NCBI RefSeq assembly: GCF_958295425.1
Contig: NC_081153.1
Span: 2,762,419-2,826,418, forward strand
From: Solea solea
Taxonomy: Eukaryota; Chordata; Actinopteri; Pleuronectiformes; Soleidae
Reading direction: 5' to 3'
Length of the DNA: 64,000 nt
Of the stretch, positions 1 to 9,465 are shown one piece after another; the first letter of the stretch is position 1, and each line of letters starts with the position of its first letter. The notes below the pieces were generated by a model. It was not told where the DNA came from. It saw nothing but the letters and a program-made list of their open reading frames with translations, and did not search any database. A program made the translations under genes and the position numbers.

Positions 1-636
1 GCAGACTTTTGTTCATACTGTTGTTACGTTATTTTAGAATCTCAATCACTCTTGTTTTGTAAACAGATAACTGCATGAAATCTGATTTGTGTTCTACCCT
101 TGAATGAACAATGCGTGTCCCCGAGTTCATTGTGACTCACAAGGTTTTTACATCACCATGCAAAAGAAACGCTCAGAGCAGAATCACCACCCACCACCAC
201 ATCTCTTTGAGACTGTCGTCCTAAACCCAGCACTATTTTCCTGCTGCCAGTCAAGCGGGGATAGCACTTCAAGGTCTGCCAAGGTTGAAAGCAGGAAAAA
301 TGAAGCCGATTCAAGAGGCCTCTCCCACACTTCTCTTTTTTACTGTCAACAATGTGTCTAACCTCGCTGTCTCCTTTTATTTCCCTCTCACAAATAGACA
401 GATCTGCAATGTTCATGGAAATCATTCTGTCACACACTACACATAATACAGTGAGAGAAGGTCACTGAAGCTGCGTGATGCTCTCAGATCTGGAGCTTTA
501 TGAAGTGACACTGACATCAAGCTAACTTATAAACTGGATAGATGAGGGGAGAGCGCGTGTTAACCCTTTAACACCGAGGGTATCGCAGACGGGACATTAA
601 AGACGACAACAGTTTGTGCTATTGGAAGAATATCAG
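1..636. other. No gene recognised
   Basis: Unique-looking AT-rich DNA. The short open frames here have no recognisable motif, codon pattern or splice context, and I see no repeat family apart from the copy that starts near 637. Confidence 0.5.
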
Positions 637-745
637 CGGTTTCTGAAAGCTGAGAAGTTGCATGTCGACGCTAAATTATTACTGTCATTTTGTTCCCGCT
701 GTCACGGGAAGCCGGCCAATCAGCGTCTTTGTCGCCAGAAAAAAA
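637..745 (+). repeat. Unclassified interspersed repeat A, copy 1
   Basis: The block starting TTCTGAAAGCTGAGAAGTTG and continuing to GAAGCCGG..AATCAGCGTCTTTG recurs at 29004-29115 (same strand) and in reverse complement at about 61200-61290. The three copies share this order of short matches but are diverged. No terminal repeats or tRNA-like boxes are visible, so the class is unknown. Confidence 0.5.
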
Positions 746-837
746 AACAAAATCTGGTGTTCATGTACAACTATAGTGTTTTTATCTCAATAAAACGTGT
801 TTGTTTTTATTCATTTTAAATTGTTAATACACTATTT

Positions 838-991
838 CCAAAAAAAATTGTGCTGGTCAGAGTTCTGATTTTAATCTCAGAATTCTGACGTTAATCCTGA
901 CTTTTTTCTCGGAATTCTGAGAAAAAAGTCAGGATTAACGTCAGAATTCTGAGATTAAAATCAGAACTCTGACAAGCACAATTTTTTTTGG
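838..991. repeat. 154-bp near-perfect palindrome, no loop
   Basis: The two halves are reverse complements about the axis between 914 and 915, at the centre of a GAATTC. I count two mismatched pairs (855/974 and 911/918) among 77. The arms contain TCAGAATTCTGA, itself a palindrome, and end in A/T runs. This could be a foldback miniature transposon or an inverted duplication of the AGAATTCTGA simple repeat that follows at 1130-1300. Confidence 0.85.
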
Positions 992-1127
992 GCTTATTTA
1001 ACCATAAAAGGGCCAGAAAATGATCCTGTGAGTCAGTGCTATCACCCATTTTTTTTCATAATAACTTTCAATATCTGGCAGTTAAAATATTTTAATGTTA
1101 AAATAGTGTATTGTAAGGGAAAAAAAT

Positions 1128-1302
1128 CGGGATTAAGGTCAGAATTCTCGGAAAAAAAAGGGATTAAAGTCAAAATTCTAAGAAAAAAGACAAGGTTAAA
1201 GTCAGAATTCTGAGAAAAAAGACAAGGTTAAAGTCAGAATTATGTGAAAAAAGTCGGGATTAATGTCAGAATTCTGAGATTAAAGTCAGAATTCTGAAGT
1301 GG
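1128..1302. repeat. Degenerate tandem repeat of GTCAGAATTCTGAGA units
   Basis: Units of roughly 30 bp, of the form GTCAGAATTCTGAGAAAAAA followed by GACAAGGTTAAA or GGGATTAA, are repeated about six times with point changes. They share the core of the palindrome at 838-991. A short related segment appears at about 53498-53526 in the opposite orientation. Confidence 0.7.
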
Positions 1303-1436
1303 TTTACCTTTCAGCGCTGCAGCAGCGGTGGCCTCTCAGCACCTCATGCCCAGGACTATTTTAATTTACAGTCCGAACTTTGGAGCACAATTGCACTCAA
1401 GCTATAGGGTAAAAATGTAGATCACTCATTCAGTCA

Positions 1437-2069
1437 TTGTTGTTGGACCACATAGCATTAGCTCCCTCAGCAGCTCCCGTGCAGCTGGGTGACTGTAGTG
1501 TTAAGCCTAAGAGTCCTGTCCACCACCAACCTCTTCACACCTCAAACAAGTTTTCCCCTCTCAGCACCACACAGACTGAGAAACCAACTCTGGTAATTGG
1601 TAACTCCATCCTGAGGAACGTGAAAATAGTGACGCCAGCGACCACAGTCAGGTGTTTTCCCGGGGCCAGAGCGGGCGACATAGAGTCTTATCTGAAACAG
1701 CTGGATACAGATAATCGTAAATTCAGTAAAGTTATTATTCACGTCTGCAGTAATGACACCCGATTACGCCACTTGGAGGTCACTAAAGTTAATGTTAAGT
1801 CTGTGTGTAGGTATGCACAATCTATGTCTGACAACGTAATCTTCTCTGGTCCTTTGCCCAATGTGACCAGTGATGACATGTATAGCCGCATGTCGTCATT
1901 CTATCGCTGGCTGTCGAGGTGGTGTCCAGAAAACAACATTGGGTTTTTAGATAACTGGCAAAACTTCTCGGGGAAACCTGGTCTCATGAGGAGAGACGGC
2001 GTCCATCCCACTTTGGATGGAGCAGCTCTCTTATCCAGCAGCTTAGGACATTTTATTAGAAACCCATGA
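1437..2069 (+). CDS. LINE ORF1 fragment with SGNH/GDSL esterase-like domain
   Basis: An open frame of 210 residues with the SGNH hydrolase blocks in order: block I LVIGNSILRNV (nucleophile Ser in GNSI), an N-D block at CSNDTRLR, and the C-terminal DGVHPT block supplying Asp and His. Esterase-like ORF1 proteins are known from CR1/L2-type LINEs of vertebrates, where they are thought to bind RNA or lipid during retrotransposition. No N-terminal coiled coil or zinc knuckle is visible, so the protein is probably 5'-truncated and the Met at the start is not necessarily the true start. It lies directly upstream of the ORF2 remnants and ends in a normal stop. Confidence 0.7.
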   Translation: MLLDHIALAPSAAPVQLGDCSVKPKSPVHHQPLHTSNKFSPLSTTQTEKPTLVIGNSILRNVKIVTPATTVRCFPGARAGDIESYLKQLDTDNRKFSKVIIHVCSNDTRLRHLEVTKVNVKSVCRYAQSMSDNVIFSGPLPNVTSDDMYSRMSSFYRWLSRWCPENNIGFLDNWQNFSGKPGLMRRDGVHPTLDGAALLSSSLGHFIRNP

Positions 2070-2282
2070 CAATCCAGAGCTGAGACCAGGACACAGAGTT
2101 GCCGTCTTTCATGCTTCTCTGTGCTTCTTTTCGAGCAGTCACCAATTAAAAACCCCATAGAGACTGTGTCTGTCCCTCGACCTACTAAAGTTAAAACTAA
2201 AGTAAATAAATCAATAACAAACAGAAGAGGAGTTAGACATTCTAACTTAGGTAACTTAAATAGGTTTTATTCAACACGTTAA

Positions 2283-4640
2283 TAAACCAACTCATTGCCT
2301 TAATCACACCCTCGACCTTGTTTTAACTTATGGTATTGATATTGATAACTTAAACATAGTTCCTCAAAACCCTCTCCATACTGATCATTATTTACTCACA
2401 TTTAATTGTACAATAATGAACTACAATAACATAAATAAGAAATACAGTCTGATAATAATATGAATACATTCAAAGAGACAGTGCAACCTTTATTTAACTC
2501 AGTTCCATATGTCAGTACATCTGAAGGTACCTTTTGTGATTTTACTCCCGCCCTCATAGATAACCTTGTTGATAGTACAGCAGCCTCACTGCGTACTACA
2601 TTAGATTGTGTTGCCCCTCTGAAAAAGAAAGTGGTGAATCAGATGAGACGAGCACCATGGTTTAACTCCAATACTCGTGCTCTTAAACAGACGTTACGTA
2701 GATTAGAAAGAAAATGGCGTTCCAATAAGCTAGAGGAATTTTATATAGCCTGGAAAGATGGTTTTGCAGCTTACAAAAAAGCCCTACACAAAGCTAGAGT
2801 TGCCTATTATTCTTCTCTAATTGAAGAAGTAATCATAGATTTCTTTTCAGCACTGTAGCCAGGCTGACACAGAGCCACAGCTCCACTGAACCATCTATTC
2901 CTTTAACACTGAGCAGTGATGACTTTATCAACTTTTTTGTGAATAAAATAACATCAATTAGAGAAAAAATGGATCATCTCCTCCCTCATATTGGGACTGA
3001 CTCATCTTCTAGCACAAGAGCTTTAGAAGCACCAGGTGCACAGTTAGACAGTTTCTCCCCTATAGATCTCCCTGAGTTAACATCATTAGTTTCATCATCT
3101 AAGCCATCAACCTGTCAGTTAGATCCTATCCCCACCAAACTGTTTAAAGATGTGTTTCCTTTAATAACAGCTCTATATTGACTCTAATTAATCTACCCTT
3201 ATTAACTGGATATGTGCCCCAAACGTTTAAAATAGCAGTTATTAAACCCCTTTTCAAAAAAGCGACCCTTGACCCAGATATTTTAGCTAACTACCGACCT
3301 ATATCTAATCTTCCCTTTGTCTCTAAAATCTTAGAAAAGGCAGTTGCTAATCAATGATGTGAATATTTGCGCATTAATGGCCTGTTTGAAGATTTTCAGT
3401 CAGGTTTTAGATTAAACCATAGCACAGAAACAGCACTAGTTAAAGTTAGTAACGATCTTCTCTTGGCTTCAGATAATGGTCTAGTTTATTTACTTGTCCT
3501 GTTAGAGCTTAGTGCTGCATTTGACACCATTGATCATAATATTCTACTGCAGAGATTGGAGCAGACCCTTGGTATCACAGGTGCTGCCCTCTGCTGGTTT
3601 AAATCATACTTATCTGATAGATTCCAGTTTGTTCATGTTAATGATAAAACCTCACTACAAACAAAAGTTAATTGTGGAATTCCACAAGGCTCAGTGCTTG
3701 GGCCTATACTTTTTACCTTATATATGCTTCCTCTAGGGAACACTATTAGAAAGCACAACATACACTTTCATTGTTATGCAGATGACACACAGCTATATTT
3801 ATCAATGAGGCCGGATGAAATAAATCAGGTTGTTCAACTCCAGGATTGTCTCAGAGACATTAAGTCCTGGATGACCTGTAACTTTCTACTTTTAAACTCA
3901 GAAAAAACTGAGGTCATTATACTTGGCCCTAAACACCTCAGAGAAAAACTTTCTGATCACATTATCACTTTAGATGACATCACCATGGCTTCCAGTTCCA
4001 CTGTGAGGAACCTTGGAGTTACTTTTGACCACGAAATGTCATTTGATTCACACATAAAACCAATTTCCAGAACAGCCTTCTTCCACCTGCGGAACATTAT
4101 GAAAATTAGAAACATTCTGTCTTTACAGGATGCTGAAAAACTAGTTCATGCTTTTGCTACATCTAGATTAGATTACTGTAACTCCTTATTATCAGGATGT
4201 TCCAACAAGTCTGTTAGAACCGAGTTATGACAGGAACTAGAGAGAGAGACCACATAACTCCAGTGTTAGCTTCTCTACACTGGCTCCCCGTACAGTTTAG
4301 AATTCAATTTAAAATCCTCCTAGTCTTACCTTATCACCCTAACAGACCACTTAGGTCACAAAATACAGGTTTACTTGTGGTTCCCAGAGTCTGTAAGAGC
4401 AGAATGGGAGGCGGAGCCTTCAGTTACCAGGCTCCTCCTCTCCTGTGGAACCAGCTTTCAATGACAGTTCGGGGGGTGGAGCCTCTCTCAGTATTTAAAG
4501 TTAAACTTTCCTTTTTGATAAAGCTTATAGTTAGAGCTGGTTCAGGGAAACCTGGACCATCACTTAGTTATGCTGACCTAGACTGCTGGGGGATTTTCCT
4601 GTGGTGCACACACATTCACTCTCTCACACTCAGGATATGA
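2283..4640 (+). pseudogene. LINE ORF2 remnant: endonuclease tail plus reverse transcriptase
   Basis: Pieces of one ORF2 lie in successive frames. At 2283-2410 HTLDLVLTYG and HTDHYLLTF match the last blocks of an APE-type endonuclease; the rest of that domain is missing, implying a deletion between 2070 and 2283. From 2460 to 2858 is the linker. At 3240-4230 is the reverse transcriptase: FEDFQSGFR, LSAAFDTIDH, GIPQGSVLGP and catalytic YADDTQLYL near 3775-3800, then RNLGVTF. At 4227-4640 is the C-terminal HWLPVQFRIQFK region. Frame changes near 2860-2940, 3180-3360 and 4228, and stops such as the one at 2856-2858, make it non-functional. Confidence 0.85.
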
Positions 4641-5178
4641 ATATGACTTTTTATATGTCATTAACCTTGTCTCTTTCTCTCCCTAGTGTGTGTCTTTCCT
4701 TCCTTCTCTCTCTCTCTCTCTGTATTCTCATCTTGCAGGTTGCGGGATCAAGATCCAGTTTTCGAGGCTATCCATATCATACATATCATCACCATTATTA
4801 TTCTGCTATAATTAAAAGTCGATATCATTAACTGTATAAACTTGTAACTTGATACAGTTGTTGTGTATCTGCTCCTGGTCTCTCTCTCTCTCTCTTCTGT
4901 CTCTACCTAATTTCCCTCTTGTCCTTTCTCTCCCCCCTTTCTGTCCCCCACCTCTCCTCTGTCCCCCTTTCACCCCAACCGGTCGAGGCAGATGACCGCA
5001 CATCTCTGAGCCTGGTTCTGTCAGAGGGAGTTTTTTCTCTCCACTGATGCCTAGTGTTTGCTCATTGTGTGAACTGTTGGGGTTCTCTGCTTTCCTTGAT
5101 GTTGTCTATGTACACTGCCTTGAGATAATGTATGTTATGATTTGGCACTATACAAATAAAATTGAATTTAATTGAATT
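4641..5178 (+). repeat. LINE 3' UTR with CT-rich tracts and (ATTGA) tail
   Basis: A pyrimidine-rich stretch (CTCTCT runs at about 4699-4720 and 4879-4896) is followed by the conserved UTR segment CTCTGAGCCTGGTTCTGTCA, then GCACTATACAAATAAAATTGA. The same segment is found in two 5'-truncated copies elsewhere in the window, so this part is needed for, or always survives, target-primed insertion. Confidence 0.8.
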
Positions 5179-5185
5179 GTTGTGT

Positions 5186-5530
5186 TTAAGAGGCTGCTTT
5201 CAGAGCTGTGTCTGAACGCACATATAATGACATAGTCTTCTGGTCAGAGCAGGCAAAGAAGGTCATCCTGGTGGAACTCACTGTCGTGTGGGAAGAAGGC
5301 TTTGATGAGGCCCATGAGAGGAAGAGCCTTAGATACCAAGACCTCGTAATGGACTGCAGAGAGAGAGAGAGAGGGTGGGGTGTAGAGGGTTCCCAGCACC
5401 GTCTGTGTGGACGGTGCTCACTACACTAGGGTTAGTAGACAACAAACGTAAGGCAGCTGTACGCAGGATTGGAGAGGCCTGGAACCCTGGAGACCTGGAA
5501 CTGACTGGAGGTTGTCGCAGTGAATGGTCG
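5186..5530 (+). pseudogene. LINE C-terminal fragment, restriction-like endonuclease type (tentative)
   Basis: In frame from about 5208, the peptide NDIVFWSEQAKKVILVELTV, followed by WEEGFDEAHERKSLRYQDLV and a DCRE motif, has the D..E-L-T..K layout seen in the PD-(D/E)XK-like C-terminal endonuclease of R2/HERO-type fish LINEs. After a GA-rich run at 5358-5374 the frame is lost. A second piece (AAVRRIGEAW) in another frame at about 5450 looks like the continuation. The family is named from memory of the motif pattern only. An unrelated host exon is less likely because no splice sites flank it. Confidence 0.4.
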
Positions 5531-6664
5531 AAACAGCCAGGCACCATCTGAGGACATCAGTTTCAGGTCAAGAGGCCACAATCATTTTCAAGAGTGACTG
5601 CATGTGTGTTGTGCATGTATTAAACAAGCTCAGCAGCACTGAAGTCCTGGAGGAAAATTCGACTAAAGTCTGTATAAACAGTGCGGACATCAAATTGAAA
5701 GAGAAAAAAAGTGAAAGAGAAGGAGAAAAATGAACATCACGCCTACAGAGTGTGTAAATTTAGTTCTGATTGGCTCTGGTAACCATAACTCATATATTTG
5801 AAAGCCAAGGCCTTGTTGCAAATTCCTCTCTCTCCAGAAAAATATTACATACTTCGGAGGAATCGATTTTCACACGTATGGATCCTCAAGCTGAAATATG
5901 CAGCTATACAAAAGTCCAGCACAAGGTAAAGGGAAAAAACGAAGAAATCGCCGTCTCCTCTGACATCAGAGGTGGCACTTAAAAATCTAACCAAGAGAAA
6001 CTAAATTAATTGATTTTTTGCTGTAATATGCTTCAGCGCGGCTATTTTTAGCCCTCATGTATCAATGTAACGGAGAGGAAAATCAATGTCTTCGGATTAC
6101 TTTCTCTCACAAAATACACTTCATCAACCTGCCGCCTTATGTTAGATGTACAAAATATGGAAAGATGAAAGGGTAATGATGTCTAGTAGTATTCATCCCA
6201 TGGATCAAACAGGCACATTTAGGCATGAAGTTGTCCCTTCTTAATTGAGGATAAGCCCTTCTCTCCTTCAATTGGTTTCTGTTTTCACTCATTCATACCC
6301 AGTTCCCTGGAGACCACCATAGGCAACAGATGAAAATTCCGACATGGGAACGCTCCCGTAAACCCTTTGGTTTTGAGATCCGCGGCTTCTTTTATCCAAT
6401 CTGCTTCCTTCCATGCACAGATGTGGGGAATTAAGAGATAAACAAAGCAGAAATAATCCAATTACCTCTAACAGGCATGTCCTCAGTGCTGTATCTGAAG
6501 AGGAAATGTCTTGAATCCTCGCTAAACCTTCATCTAATTACTGTTGTTGTTGTGTACCGGTGTTTATAGAAAGACACTTTCAGAGTGAGTTACATTAGAA
6601 AGCATGCAGATATGTGGAGGAATTCAGCTATATAGTCTTTAATTTGTCCATATACAGTATATGT
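5531..6664. other. No gene recognised
   Basis: AT-rich sequence without recognisable coding motifs, RNA genes or repeats. The open frames at 5524-5733 and 5770-5982 are short and of unspecific composition. Confidence 0.5.
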
Positions 6665-6755
6665 CATCCATCCATCTTCTACCACTTTATTGTCCAATCC
6701 CAGCTGATATAGGGGGCTAAAGGCGGGGCACCAGTCCATGACAGGGCCACCTGGA
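6665..6755 (-). repeat. 3' fragment of a tRNA-derived SINE, minus strand
   Basis: TCCATCCATCTTCTACCACT, then CAATCCCAGCTGATATAGGG and CAGTCCATGACAGGGCCA, are the reverse complement of the tail half of the SINE at 7749-8123 (GGCCCTGCGATGGACTGGCG, AGCTGAGATTGG, AAGCGGTAGATGATGA). The tRNA-like head is absent, as in 5'-truncated copies. Confidence 0.6.
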
Positions 6756-6767
6756 GTCAGAAAAAAA

Positions 6768-6787
6768 AAATATATATATATGTACTG

Positions 6788-6828
<41 letters not shown>

Positions 6829-6831
6829 GTG
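6768..6831. repeat. (TA)n microsatellite
   Basis: Alternating TA with a few TGTA/CATA interruptions, abutting the SINE fragment and preceded by an A run. Confidence 0.9.
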
Positions 6832-6835
6832 CAGC

Positions 6836-7748
6836 CTGGCAAAAGTAAAATTAATAGCACAGGACACAGACAACTTTTTGGGGTCTTTATTCTGAACAGA
6901 AGAAAAATGGTGTTCAGTTAGGAAGGAACACGGCTGATAAATGAAAACAAACTAAAATGGCTTACTATGGTAAGAAATCAGAATCTTCAAAAAAATAAAT
7001 CAAATACATCAAATAAACCCAATCCTGAAGATGGTTTATTGGCTCAAAATGTAAACTAAACTTCTGGGATGTGCCGCAAACACACTCACAGTTCAACAGC
7101 TGAACACCTGGGCTACAACCCACAATCACCAGGACACAGTCCCTTCTTTATAGCAAATGAGTGTACAAAATACAACTGATCCTATTCCAATTCCTACTAA
7201 TAAATCAGTGCATAAGACAACTACAGTGCTCTGTAACACACACAACAAACACAATTCAAAATCTACAATTTTACACTCAAATTTCTGGTTGTGAAAACGA
7301 GAAATAAAACTTAACAATACCAGACTATGGAGCTGCAGAGTGCCAACAGTGGTTACAGGACATTACACGGCATTAAAATGGTGACTTTCTGTTCTCCAAA
7401 TGGCCTGAGTGGAATCTATTTACATTGAACAGATACCAAAACATTAATTAAAAACATCATAAAATGCAGGTAATATAAACTCAAAATGTCTAACATTTGA
7501 TGCATTTCAGCGCTTCTTTACCTTCAAAAGTGCCCGCAATGTCCACCTGAAAACACTCCTCGTGCGCATCGAGTGAAAATCTATTTCTGTTTCCGGGTCT
7601 TTCCTGATATTATCCAAAAGCCCTTGCGCCCTCAGGGGATTACCACAGTGTAAAGGTGCCCTCTAGTGGCTTTAGTACGTATCGTCTTCCCACCTGGCCA
7701 CATATATATTACTCTATTTGTATTGGGTATGACACTAAACTGCATCCA
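6836..7748. other. No gene recognised; possibly repeat-derived
   Basis: No coding signal. The stretch from 6870 to about 7150 (TTTATTCTGAACAGAAG and many A-rich words) has the look of an old retroelement end in reverse orientation, but I cannot match it to anything else in the window. The last 15 bases (7734-7748) are the left target duplication of the SINE. Confidence 0.4.
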
Positions 7749-8123
7749 AGGCCACACGGTGGTGTAGTGGTTAGCACTCTCGCCTTGCAGCGAGAAGACC
7801 CGGGTTCGAGCCCCGGTTGGAACAAGGGCCTTTCTGCATGGAGTTTGCATGTTCTCCCCGTGTGTGCGTGGGTTCTCTCCGGGTACTCCGGCTTCCTCCC
7901 ACAGTCCAAAAACATGCAATGTGGGGATAGGTAAATTGGACACTCCAAATTGACCATAGGAGTGAGTGTGAGAGTGAATGGTTGTTTGTCTCTATCTGTG
8001 TGTGGCCCTGCGATGGACTGGCGAACTGTCCAGGGTGTATCGCCCGATGTAGCTGAGATTGGCACAGCACCCCCCGCGACCCTCTGGCAGAGGATAAAGC
8101 GGTAGATGATGACTGACTGACTG
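7749..8123 (+). mobile_element. tRNA-derived SINE with 15-bp target duplications
   Basis: The head folds like a tRNA and contains a pol III A box (GTGTAGTGGTTAGCA) and B box (GGTTCGAGCCC). The body carries the familiar teleost segments TTCTCCCCGTGTGTGCGTGG and CAAATTGACCATAGGAGTGA, and the tail is a (GACT)n repeat. The 15 bases ACTAAACTGCATCCA occur immediately before (7734-7748) and after (8124-8138), a perfect target-site duplication that fixes both ends and shows retrotransposition by a LINE partner. Confidence 0.92.
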
Positions 8124-8179
8124 ACTAAACTGCATCCAGACGGAGTGGGGCACCCCAACCGGAAACCTCTAAAAAGCAG

Positions 8180-8446
8180 TCGGCGCCACAAAACTGAGCG
8201 GGCCCTTTGGTTATTAGGGTTTGGAACCTTCAAGTCTCCAACGGCCTAGTCTTGCAACTGGCGGATGATAGCAGTGCCAGGCGGACCTTGACTGTAATTA
8301 AGTCTTCCAGCAGCTCGCTGCAAGCCTCCCAACCACAACCAGTATGTCTCCATGGTGCCGGGTGCACAAAGTGCATGGGTCTCAGGCTCACACCTGCGAT
8401 CCACCATAAACAAACTCAAACTCACAGGCTATTTGTGCCAGAACCA
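8180..8446 (+). repeat. Unclassified interspersed repeat D, copy 1
   Basis: From CGGCGCCACAAAACTGAGCG through GTCTCCAACGG, CTTGCAACTGGCGGATGA and CCTGCGATCCAC..TAAACAAACTCA, this matches 35262-35820 almost throughout. That second copy is interrupted by a SINE. The repeat runs directly into a LINE C-terminal coding remnant here (8470-8920), so it may be an upstream part of the same LINE. Confidence 0.65.
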
Positions 8447-8469
8447 ACGAGCGTCAACTTTCTTGCCCT

Positions 8470-8920
8470 CAGACTTCATCTCCAATGAATCTGTCCTCTA
8501 CCGAGCCAATCTCCCCGGCATCGAGACCACAATGGAACGACATCGCCTCTGCTGGACATATCCACAACCAGACTCCCTCGCCAGATCCTGTTCTCACAAC
8601 TTGAATCCGGCACAAGATCCCGAGGAGCCCTCAAATGTCGATTTCGCGACCAACTGAAGGCCACTCTCCTTTGTTGCAACATCGACCATGCCAACTGGGA
8701 TTCTCCTCAACGAGGACCGCACTGAGTGGAGGCGTACCATCATTCAGTGAACAGACCGCATGGAGAATAAACGACATTGCGAGGTGGAGGCCAAGAGACA
8801 ACAACGCAAAGAGCGGCTTCTCCTTCCTCGCTCACCACCCGCCCTGCACAAAGTGTCTCCCTGCCCTGCTCTGCCCTGGGCTTGAACAGCCACATCAAAC
8901 ACCGTCACCCCCTGAACAGC
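8470..8920 (+). pseudogene. LINE ORF2 C-terminal remnant
   Basis: Across frames one can read SRLPRQILFSQLESGTRSRG, then CRFRDQLKATLL, a W at the position usual for the WE..A.DR..WR segment, and a Cys/His pair set (CTKC then a SH.K.H motif) near 8848-8910. This order is that of the C-terminal end of several fish LINE ORF2 proteins, downstream of the reverse transcriptase. Frame breaks near 8580, 8730 and 8880 show decay. No RT core is present. Confidence 0.55.
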
Positions 8921-8974
8921 AACAATGGAGGCCCCATCTTATATGGAACAACTGCTCAGACAGAGTAGTAGTAA

Positions 8975-9010
8975 CACATATATATATACTGTATATGTGT
9001 ATACATATAA

Positions 9011-9071
<61 letters not shown>
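8975..9071. repeat. (TA)n microsatellite
   Basis: Alternating TA with TGTG and CATA interruptions, longest pure run at about 9034-9070. The open frames of tyrosine and isoleucine across it are artefacts of this composition. Confidence 0.9.
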
Positions 9072-9074
<3 letters not shown>

Positions 9075-9465
9075 ACAGAGAATCGTATTTCCTTCTCTAC
9101 TCTCTATTATTGTCTGTTGTCTCTGGGGCGTGAGCTCCTATACTTGAAATGAAAGTGTAAAAAATATGCTGCAGTTTTGTTACTCAAAGAGCTGGAAATA
9201 AATATTGTCAGCTGTCGATTTAAAACTCCTCTGTGACTCACACCGTGTGTTTTGAAAGCACGTCAATTATGAGATTACTTCATTGTTTTCCCTTTAATGT
9301 TGTAACTGTGACTTCTCATGACTGCTTCGGAATGGATTTTGAAACAGACACAATAGGCGGGTAGTTGGTTTGCATCAAGGTCAGATGCATTACATGCTCC
9401 TATAGTCCTATAGGATCCCATAGGATTATAAAAGGTATATAAGGTAAAAAGAAGTCTCAAAAACT

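Larger units (their letters stand above)
1437..5178 (+). mobile_element. Decayed L2-like LINE with esterase ORF1
   Basis: A non-LTR retrotransposon copy. In order it has an esterase-like ORF1, the C-terminal end of an endonuclease domain, a reverse transcriptase with YADD, a C-terminal domain, and a 3' UTR ending in CACTATACAAATAAAATTGA plus a short (ATTGA) tail. That tail and the preceding UTR recur in reverse at 29379-29650 and in sense at 39371-39632, which fixes the 3' end. The 5' boundary is uncertain: related sequence may begin near 1310. ORF2 has several frameshifts and stops, so the copy is dead. Assignment to the L2/CR1 group rests on the RT motifs and tail, not on a database search. 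Confidence 0.85.

Noticed and set aside
7751..7823. A functional tRNA gene
   Set aside because: The tRNA-like fold and boxes are the head of a SINE with its own body, tail and target duplications.
7709..8233. 174-residue minus-strand open frame
   Set aside because: Antisense translation of the SINE; no independent motif.
8925..9152. Open frames rich in Tyr and Ile across 8.9-9.15 kb
   Set aside because: They are translations of a (TA)n microsatellite.
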